Shown here: one piece after another, positions 1 to 4,904 of the stretch
How the letters are laid out: each line of letters begins with the position of its first letter
How positions within the stretch are numbered: position 1 is the stretch's first letter
Assembly (NCBI GenBank): GCA_021793635.1
Contig: JAJYSI010000069.1
Coordinates: 1 to 10,661, forward strand
From: Bacteroidota bacterium
GTDB taxonomy: Bacteria; Bacteroidota; Ignavibacteria; Ignavibacteriales; Ignavibacteriaceae
Direction of reading: 5' to 3'
Length of the DNA stretch: 10,661 nt
Position numbers and translations under genes: made by a program
Notes under the pieces: model-generated
Databases searched by the model: none
What the model was told of the DNA's origin: nothing
The model's input: only the letters and a program-made list of their open reading frames with translations

Positions 1-2
1 CA

Positions 3-254
3 CAGTCTTGTCCCGTTTGCGGGATTATCAAACTGTGCCTCTCCGACAACAAAGGCAACCCCAGCTCCACAAGAATCATAATGCTAATAATCGTCCTTTG
101 GTTCATCGCAGACTGGCTAATGGAATTCCACTCGAAAGGCATCTACACTCTAACCTGGGAAAAACTCACCCTTCTCACATCCGCCTTCAGCCTAAAAGCC
201 ATCCAAAAATTCCCCGAATCTTCCAACAACGATCCCCCACCCGACCTCAAATAA
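3..254 (+). CDS. 3' end of small membrane protein, possibly phage holin-like (partial)
   Basis: Frame 3 is open from the window edge to a TAA at 252-254, giving 83 residues with no start needed inside the window. The visible part begins with SCPVCG, continues with a basic/polar stretch containing GNPSSTR, then one strongly hydrophobic segment (IIMLIIVLWFIADWLM, encoded from about 75), a TLTWEKL motif, a short second apolar stretch and a tail rich in Asn and Pro. A polar PSSTR-type segment followed by a transmembrane helix and a C-terminal AIQKF-like end is what I remember from small phage holin-like proteins; this is recall, not a search. An internal ATG at 81 would give a 57-residue protein but lacks a clear ribosome site and would discard the PSSTR segment, so I prefer a start upstream of the window. 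Third codon positions are rich in C, unlike the neighbouring genes, which fits foreign or phage origin. The neighbouring frame (8-298) gives a His/Pro/Arg-rich protein typical of a shadow. Confidence 0.5.
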   Translation, partial: QSCPVCGIIKLCLSDNKGNPSSTRIIMLIIVLWFIADWLMEFHSKGIYTLTWEKLTLLTSAFSLKAIQKFPESSNNDPPPDLK

Positions 255-387
255 ATTTCTTTGCTCTTTGCATTCGTGCATTAAAAGAAAAGCGTTAAGA
301 AATTTCTTGAACATGTCCGCCGAAAGCGCACCGCAATTCTTTTTAAGCACATGTTCTTCTTCTTATTATATGATCTTCCCAAACGAC

Positions 388-519
388 CTTAAATAAATCG
401 CGTTAATAAATTTTACGTAATGGAGCGTTAAACAGAAAAAGCTGTTTGAGTCCGGTTCCTACCGGACGAGTTCTTTTTCTGTAGCGTAATGGAGTAAAAT
501 TTTAGCGATTTATTTTAAG
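388..519. repeat. 132-bp imperfect inverted-repeat element (MITE-like)
   Basis: The outer arms CTTAAATAAATCGC (388-401) and GCGATTTATTTTAAG (505-519) are complementary apart from one extra A. Inside them AAATTTTAC (408-416) pairs with GTAAAATTT (494-502), ACAGAAAAA (432-440) pairs with TTTTTCTGT (474-482), and a perfect 7-bp hairpin sits at the tip (450-467). A direct repeat CGTAATGGAG occurs at 416-425 and 485-494, one copy in each half. The element therefore folds into a long interrupted cruciform or RNA hairpin. There is no open reading frame inside and no clear target duplication at the ends. It could be a non-autonomous mobile element or a dispersed extragenic palindrome; copy number elsewhere in the genome would decide. 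Confidence 0.6.
450..467. repeat. Hairpin, 7-bp stem with TCCT loop
   Basis: GTCCGGT (450-456) and ACCGGAC (461-467) are perfectly complementary around the loop TCCT. It forms the tip of the larger inverted element at 388-519. The same loop occurs in two other hairpins of this window with unrelated stems (547-564 and 4278-4311). Confidence 0.75.
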
Positions 520-520
520 T

Positions 521-572
521 CTTGATCTTTTGGTACTGGCGCCTGTCCCGATGTCCTCATCGGGGTATCAAG
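521..572. repeat. Nested hairpin, inner stem 547-564 with TCCT loop
   Basis: CCCGATG (547-553) pairs perfectly with CATCGGG (558-564) around TCCT. It is framed by the complementary words CTTGAT (521-526) and ATCAAG (567-572). The structure begins one base after the 388-519 element ends, so the two cruciforms are adjacent. No gene is near enough on the left for this to be an obvious terminator, and no T-run follows. Confidence 0.65.
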
Positions 573-617
573 ATAAAAGTACATATAAAGTAAAGTAAGT
601 CTTGAACATCAGTCAAT

Positions 618-633
618 CCCGCTTGAATGCGGG
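618..633. repeat. Short hairpin CCCGC / GCGGG
   Basis: CCCGC (618-622) and GCGGG (629-633) pair around the loop TTGAAT. It is a GC-rich island in AT-rich spacer, the third in a row after the two TCCT-loop hairpins, and has no T-tract to make it a terminator. Confidence 0.4.
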
Positions 634-842
634 CTTCCTTCCTAAATTCTACAGTGATTCCCGCGCCAGCGCCCCTTTTCTTTGCAATCAAAAAAATATT
701 TGGACAACATGGACACAATTTTTCTCATTTCGCTAAACAAAACCCTTTCCAACGAAGGCTTCATCAATAACAACCCAAAAGCCAGAGGGGGCTCGCTCTT
801 TTTTGTTGACAACTTTATAATCGCGAGAATTTTAGAATCTGT

Positions 843-972
843 TTTTCATAGTTCCTGCCATTTGACACCCTTTTTTCATAGTGTTTACCTGTTTTTCATA
901 ATTCTAAAACCTAATTTTCATATAAAATAATTATATCTACCTATTATTCGTATATTAAACCTGATTTTCATA
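843..972. promoter_or_regulatory. Phased TTTTCATA box array upstream of the fic gene
   Basis: Five exact copies of TTTTCATA lie at 843-850, 873-880, 893-900, 915-922 and 965-972. A degenerate sixth, TATTCGTA, lies at 945-952 in a similar flank (CTATTATTCGTATATTA against CTGATTTTCATATATTA). Start-to-start distances are 30, 20, 22, 30 and 20 bp, so all boxes fall near one face of the helix. The flanking consensus is roughly CTGTTTTTCATA. The last box ends 18 bp before the fic ATG. The layout suggests cooperative binding of a regulator and repression or autoregulation of the Fic gene, but no regulator is identified here. Confidence 0.55.
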
Positions 973-990
973 TATTAGTGCAAAGATATT

Positions 991-2538
991 ATGGAAAAGA
1001 ATATGACAAATAAATACTTTTCACAAAAAATCAATACTTTTCACGGTAGAGAAGCGCCGGAAACCGGAAATTTAGTTGGCTATGGCGCTTTAATCGAAAC
1101 TCTAAAATTGGCTATGCCAATGCCAAATCCACTTGCACTCATAAGCCAAAAGCACAAACAATATATTAAAAATGGTTGGCTCGTATTTACACTAAGGCAT
1201 CAACCATCGGAAACCTTGTACGATCACCTGGTTTTTGCTCTTAAATATGAAGGTATAAATCTGCTGTTCTTTAAAAAACTGTTTGAAAAAATTTCAAAAC
1301 AAAAGGTGATAGATATTATTCAAACAGAATACTCCGGACAGTATGCGCGTAAAATCTGGTTCCTCTATGAATGGTTGATGAATGAACAGCTTCCTATTCC
1401 TGATCTGTCAATAAAAAATTTAGTGCCGCTTATCGATGAAAAATTACAATACGCTTCACAAGTCAGCCTAAATTCAAACCGGCATCGTATCAAAAACAAT
1501 TTACCCGGCACCGTTAATTTCTGCCCGCTCGTTTATAAAACGCCAAAGCTGGAAAAATATATAAATGAAAATCTTGCCGAAAAAACTAATCTGGTAATTA
1601 AAAAAATACACAAAGATATTTTATTGCGCACTTCTGCTTTTCTGCTTCTGAAAGATTCAAAAGCTTCATTTACCATTGAGGGTGAAAGCCCTACCCAGAG
1701 CAGAACCATGCGGTGGGGAAAAGCTATCGCGCAGGCAGGCAGTAAACCGCTTAGCAAAGATGAACTCCTTCGCCTTCAACAAATCGTTATTGAAAATAGC
1801 CGCTTCATAAAGATAGGTTACAGAACAGAAGGCGGATTTATAGGCGAGCATGATCGCCATACCGGTGAACCTATTCCCGATCATGTTTCCGCAAAATGGC
1901 AAGATATACAAACTTTAATGGAAGGCTTGCTGAATACTGCTGCAAAATTAGAAAAAGATAATTTTTATCCCGTTTTAACAGCAGCAATAATTGCATTTGG
2001 ATTTGTATTTATTCATCCTTTTGAGGATGGCAATGGAAGAATACATAGATATCTCATTCATCATTTATTAGCCGTAATGAAATATACTCCGCAAGGTATA
2101 ATTTTCCCCGTATCTTCTGCTATATTAGAAAGAATTGAAGAATACAAAAAAGTACTGGAAAGTTATTCACAACCTTTACTCGACTTCATAGAATGGAGAA
2201 AAACACCCGATAATAACGTTGAAGTGTTAAACCAGACTATTGACTATTACAAATATTTCGATGCAACTCTGCATGCTGAATTTTTATATGACTGTGTAAA
2301 CTATACAATAAATAAAATTATTCCGGATGAAGTTTCATATCTTCAAAAATATGATGCTATGAAACTCTGGCTGGATGATTATTATCAGATGCCCGATAAA
2401 ACCGTTGCATTATTAATTCGCTTCCTCGAACAAAACAATGGAACTTTATCAAAAAGAGCAAGGGAAAAAGAATTTACGGTTTTGAAAGACGATGAAGTAA
2501 ATGAAATAGAAAAGAAGTATAAAGAAATAATGTCTTGA
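991..2538 (+). CDS. Fic family protein (predicted AMP-transferase), class II self-inhibited type
   Basis: Fic enzymes transfer AMP (sometimes other groups) from a nucleotide to hydroxyl side chains of target proteins in the cytoplasm. The 515-residue product carries the complete core HPFEDGNGRIHR at residues 342-353, with catalytic H342 and the DGNGR anion-binding loop. The motif S226-x3-E230-G231 matches the inhibitory helix (S/T)xxxE(G/N), placed N-terminal to the core, which defines class II Fic proteins; the Glu would compete with productive ATP binding. The target-docking flap is visible at about 281-296 (GGFIGEHDRHTGEP). Residues 1-130 form an N-terminal region seen in the long (about 500-residue) Fic subfamily; the last 70 residues look like a small helical, possibly winged-helix, domain. 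Two starts are possible: ATG 991, weakly preceded by AAAGA, or ATG 1003, preceded by GGAAAAG. The target cannot be told from sequence. No toxin/antitoxin partner lies beside it. It appears monocistronic behind the TTTTCATA boxes. Confidence 0.93.
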   Translation: MEKNMTNKYFSQKINTFHGREAPETGNLVGYGALIETLKLAMPMPNPLALISQKHKQYIKNGWLVFTLRHQPSETLYDHLVFALKYEGINLLFFKKLFEKISKQKVIDIIQTEYSGQYARKIWFLYEWLMNEQLPIPDLSIKNLVPLIDEKLQYASQVSLNSNRHRIKNNLPGTVNFCPLVYKTPKLEKYINENLAEKTNLVIKKIHKDILLRTSAFLLLKDSKASFTIEGESPTQSRTMRWGKAIAQAGSKPLSKDELLRLQQIVIENSRFIKIGYRTEGGFIGEHDRHTGEPIPDHVSAKWQDIQTLMEGLLNTAAKLEKDNFYPVLTAAIIAFGFVFIHPFEDGNGRIHRYLIHHLLAVMKYTPQGIIFPVSSAILERIEEYKKVLESYSQPLLDFIEWRKTPDNNVEVLNQTIDYYKYFDATLHAEFLYDCVNYTINKIIPDEVSYLQKYDAMKLWLDDYYQMPDKTVALLIRFLEQNNGTLSKRAREKEFTVLKDDEVNEIEKKYKEIMS

Positions 2539-2878
2539 AAGAAAAACGTACCAGCACCATTTCTATTTCTTTCCCCTTTGTTGTGTGTTATCGAACAATT
2601 ATCCTTTTTTCCAAGAGACAAGAATTTAAAATTTAGTTTTCTTACATATAGCAAAAATCTAATTGCTCTATACACCCCTCCTATAAAAATTAATTAATTG
2701 TTTAACGTTACGCAATATTATAAGTACTTAATATCGTACCCGCAAAAGTGAATATCGACTGTTCCAAAACAAACGAAAAAAAAGATTACTTCTCATTCCT
2801 TCCGGTATCAAGGTCTTTGGGAATAATAATTTGAGCTTACCTTTCAGTTAAGTAGTATTATTACGTGGCTTTAGTGTT
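2539..2878. other. Intergenic spacer, nothing recognised
   Basis: This AT-rich stretch between fic and the outer membrane protein gene has no ORF I trust on either strand. I see no strong terminator hairpin after the fic stop. The only symmetry is a small palindrome TAAGTACTTA at 2721-2730. Confidence 0.55.
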
Positions 2879-2912
2879 GATAATGGCAAGGAAATTGATA
2901 ATCATTATTATC
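2879..2912. promoter_or_regulatory. Putative Fur-family operator upstream of the FadL-type gene
   Basis: Positions 2891-2909 match the classical 19-bp Fur box (GATAATGATAATCATTATC) at 16 of 19 positions by eye. The same site contains the inverted repeat GATAAT-CATT-ATTATC (2897-2912). A further GATAATG lies at 2879-2885, 18 bp upstream of the second GATAAT. The box sits about 24 bp upstream of a TATAAT hexamer (2933-2938), which would serve as the -10 element, so a bound repressor would cover the -35 region. Fur, Zur, Mur and PerR sites are related, so the metal or signal is uncertain. Confidence 0.5.
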
Positions 2913-2956
2913 TAAAAATCATTTTATAAACTTATAATAAATCGAGAGTCACTTAT

Positions 2957-4228
2957 ATGAAACATAAAGTATATGTTACTACTGCAGCAATTTTTATTTT
3001 AACTTTCTTGCTAATAAATTCTGCCTTTGCTACCGGTGGATATTTTAAGCATGGATATGGAACTAAATACTCATCATTAGCGGGAGCAGGCGTAGCTCTT
3101 TCGCTGAGTTCCATGGGAGCTGCCACAAACCCGGCGGGCTTAGCTTTCTTGGACAAAAGTCAATATGAAATAAACTTAGGTTTATTTAGCCCACTTCGCG
3201 ATTACACAGTTTCTGGAAATCCTTCCGGCTACCCAGGCACTTTTGGTTTGACACCCGGTCAGATAAAAAGCGAAACTAATTATTTTGTCATTCCCAGTAT
3301 TGCCGCTACATGGAAGTTAAATGAAACTAGTGCAATCGGCGCCATGGCTTATGCAAATGGCGGAATGAACTCAAATTATAATACCAGGACTTTCTACGAT
3401 CCAACTTCTCCTTCTACAGGTGTTAGCATAAATCAAATGTTTCTTGGCGTTACTTACGCAAACGAATTTCTCCCCGGTAACGCGCTTGGTATTACCGCAC
3501 TTTTTGGATATCAAATGTTTTCTGCTAAGGGCATTTTGTCCTTCGCCGGGTTTTCAAGCGATCCCCAAAATCTATCAGGCAACAGAAACAGTACCTCTAC
3601 CGGTTTTGGAGTAAGAGTTGGTTATATGGGAAAAATCCTTCCTTATTTATCTGTTGGAGCTTCTTATCAAACAAAAATGTTGATGACAAAATTTAAAGAG
3701 TATGCCGGTTTATTTGCACAGCAAGGTGATTTTGATATCCCCGCAAATTGGACAGTCGGCTTGGCAGCTAAAGCAACCGAAGATTTAACCTTCGCCTTAG
3801 ATGTTCAAAAAATATATTATAGCGGAGTTAAATCTGTCGGAGATCCCTTCATGCCAAATATTATGACGAGCCAATTAGGCTCAGATAACGGAGCCGGCTT
3901 TGGCTGGAAAGACGTTACCGTTGTAAAATTCGGAGTTATGTATAAAACAGAGAATGATTGGACCTGGATGGCGGGCTATTCTTACGGAACTCAACCTGTA
4001 CCCGAATCTGAAGTTTTGTTTAATATCTTAGCTCCCGCAGTTGTTCAGAATCATATAACAGCAGGCTTTTCAAAGAAATTGAATTCAAGCAATGAATTAT
4101 CCTTATCACTAATGTTTGCTCCTGCAGGCAGCGTTACCGGCGCTAATCCTCTTGAAGCTCCGGGGCAGCAAACAATCAAATTGAACATGACCCAATGGCA
4201 ACTTGAAATCGGGTATTCTTTTATTTGA
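2957..4228 (+). CDS. FadL/OmpP1/TodX-family outer membrane channel
   Basis: This family forms 14-stranded beta-barrels in the outer membrane with an N-terminal plug, and takes up long-chain fatty acids or hydrocarbons. The 423-residue product has a signal peptide (basic MKHK, hydrophobic core 6-22, cleavage predicted after A25 in SAFA-TGG). The plug-like N-terminus of the mature protein includes GTKYSSLAGAGVAL and the family's NPAG motif (residues 58-61). The rest is alternating aromatic/glycine strands without cysteines, ending in a strand with a C-terminal aromatic (GYSFI), as usual for barrels that use the Bam machinery. Length is normal for the family. The start is supported by GAGAG at 2944-2948, eight bases before ATG. 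A Fur-type box precedes it and a strong hairpin follows 50 bp after the stop. The acyl-CoA dehydrogenase operon downstream is on the other strand; a shared role in lipid use is possible but not shown. Substrate is unknown. Confidence 0.88.
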   Translation: MKHKVYVTTAAIFILTFLLINSAFATGGYFKHGYGTKYSSLAGAGVALSLSSMGAATNPAGLAFLDKSQYEINLGLFSPLRDYTVSGNPSGYPGTFGLTPGQIKSETNYFVIPSIAATWKLNETSAIGAMAYANGGMNSNYNTRTFYDPTSPSTGVSINQMFLGVTYANEFLPGNALGITALFGYQMFSAKGILSFAGFSSDPQNLSGNRNSTSTGFGVRVGYMGKILPYLSVGASYQTKMLMTKFKEYAGLFAQQGDFDIPANWTVGLAAKATEDLTFALDVQKIYYSGVKSVGDPFMPNIMTSQLGSDNGAGFGWKDVTVVKFGVMYKTENDWTWMAGYSYGTQPVPESEVLFNILAPAVVQNHITAGFSKKLNSSNELSLSLMFAPAGSVTGANPLEAPGQQTIKLNMTQWQLEIGYSFI

Positions 4229-4277
4229 TTTTATTTATTAAGTCACCTTACGCAAAAGGTTATTATTACATAGTGAG

Positions 4278-4311
4278 AAACCTCCGAGGTTTTCCTAAAC
4301 CTCGGAGGTTT
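4278..4311. repeat. Long hairpin, 15-bp stem with TCCT loop; possible bidirectional terminator
   Basis: AAACCTCCGAGGTTT (4278-4292) and AAACCTCGGAGGTTT (4297-4311) are perfectly complementary around TCCT. Each arm is also nearly palindromic by itself (AAACCTC and GAGGTTT around one base), so it can fold as one long or two short hairpins. It lies 50 bp after the stop of the FadL-type gene, and the next gene is convergent. The right arm ends in four T and the left arm starts after A-rich sequence, so it could terminate transcription from both sides. The loop is shared with the hairpins at 450-467 and 547-564, which speaks for a dispersed repeat family rather than a plain terminator. Confidence 0.7.
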
Positions 4312-4529
4312 TGCACTTCACTTCCATTTTATTTAAAACTGTCTGCGAAACATGAGTTATTAAGATTAGTTGTGCACCATTTCCTTGAAAGAGTGTTGTG
4401 CAACTTATAATTTTGTCGATAGAAGGGGTCCCCAAAAACATAGTTTCTGAACAATTAACTTATAATTCTTGATTAAACTTTAATATCTAAACTGCGGGAT
4501 TAGTATTTAATTTTTTTTATTAACAAGAG
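4312..4529. other. Convergent intergenic spacer, nothing recognised
   Basis: This is AT-rich spacer between the FadL-type gene and the convergent small ORF. It contains an 11-bp direct repeat AACTTATAATT (4402-4412 and 4457-4467), a GTTGTGCA repeat (4369 and 4395) and the compact symmetry GGGGTCCCC near 4425. No ORF is convincing; the reading frame running across the 4278-4311 hairpin is an artefact of the palindrome. Confidence 0.5.
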
Positions 4530-4742
4530 TTAAAAGTAAAAGTCTTTTAATATTACTTCTTCAGCAGCCTCATCATGTCTTTTAAGATAAGAAACAAAAT
4601 CTTTGGCTACTACTTTCTCTCTTTTAGCTTTGAATTTTTCCACCAGTGCTTCTAATTCTTTGTGATTTAGCGAAGAGAGCACGTAATGTTTTTCCTCGTT
4701 ATCGTCAAAAAAACGGTAAGCAATTTTTTTTACTTTTTTCAT
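4530..4742 (-). CDS. Small charged hypothetical protein
   Basis: The 70-residue product starts MKKVKKIAYRFF and is rich in Lys, Glu and Asp, with no signal peptide or membrane segment. From about residue 25 it looks mostly helical (LNHKELEALVEKFKAKREK), and it ends in an aromatic KDFYF. I do not recognise a family. It looks real: the composition is that of a soluble protein, and it begins at an ATG nine bases from the edge of a dispersed repeat. The ribosome site is weak (TAGG, about 7 bases before ATG). It lies downstream of the acyl-CoA dehydrogenase on the same strand. Without the repeat at 4751-4895 the two genes would be only about 17 bp apart, so it may once have been, or still be, the last gene of that operon. 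Any promoter of its own would have to lie in the repeat, where TTGACA occurs on this strand at 4784-4789 but with no well-spaced -10. Confidence 0.6.
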   Translation of the reverse strand: MKKVKKIAYRFFDDNEEKHYVLSSLNHKELEALVEKFKAKREKVVAKDFVSYLKRHDEAAEEVILKDFYF

Positions 4743-4750
4743 ATCATAAC

Positions 4751-4895
4751 CTATAGTATATACTTTTAAATCTTTGTTTTTTATGTCAAGATATTTTTAT
4801 GATAAATTTCATTGCGTTTCATTCAAAATTCATCCGCCGCGGCGGATTCATAATTCAAAATTGCGGCCTGCCTAGGCAAGCTTGCCGCGCTATGA
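4751..4895. repeat. Dispersed repeat unit A (heptamer core with two palindromic inserts)
   Basis: Positions 4773-4832 are identical to 8829-8888 over 60 bp, with ungapped weaker similarity continuing left to CTATAGTAT at 4751-4759 (8807-8815). The right parts also match: ATTCATAATTCAAAATTGCGGC at 4846-4867 and 8926-8947, and CTTGCCGCGCTATGA at 4881-4895 and 8947-8961. Relative to unit C this copy has fewer ATTCAWA heptamers, plus a palindrome CCGCCGCGGCGG (4834-4845; ATCCGCCGCGGCGGAT as 4832-4847) and an extra CTGCCTAGGCAAG (4868-4880) containing the palindrome TGCCTAGGCA. On the minus strand, the GCGGC...GCCGC hairpin followed by AATTTT could act as terminator for the acyl-CoA dehydrogenase operon. 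Confidence 0.85.
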
Positions 4896-4904
4896 ATATT
4901 TTAA

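Larger units (their letters stand above)
255..842. other. Gene-free, palindrome-rich spacer
   Basis: No convincing coding region lies here. The stretch holds several inverted repeats: AAGAAATTTCTT at 297-308 is a perfect palindrome, GAACATGT (309-316) pairs with ACATGTTC (349-356), and the larger elements at 388-519 and 521-572 and the hairpin at 618-633 are listed separately. The word GCGTTAA occurs three times (292, 400 and 425). From about 640 to 840 I see only AT-rich sequence. TTGACA at 806 and TATAAT at 816 are only 4 bp apart, so they do not form a promoter. Confidence 0.6.

Noticed and set aside
8..298. 96-codon ORF on the plus strand at the left edge
   Set aside because: The His/Pro/Arg/Gln-rich composition is typical of an out-of-frame reading; frame 3 over the same bases gives a plausible membrane protein.
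806..821. TTGACA followed by TATAAT as a promoter for fic
   Set aside because: The two hexamers are only 4 bp apart, far too close for a sigma-70 type promoter.
682..930. 82-codon ORF upstream of the fic gene
   Set aside because: It needs a TTG start without a ribosome site, runs through the TTTTCATA boxes, and has no recognisable protein character.
4225..4410. 61-codon ORF after the FadL-type gene
   Set aside because: It overlaps the previous stop and its middle is simply the translated 15-bp-stem palindrome.
4751..4789. Promoter inside repeat unit A on the minus strand for the small ORF
   Set aside because: TTGACA is present, but the nearest TATAAT-like words are 21-23 bp away, so it is too weak to list as a promoter.
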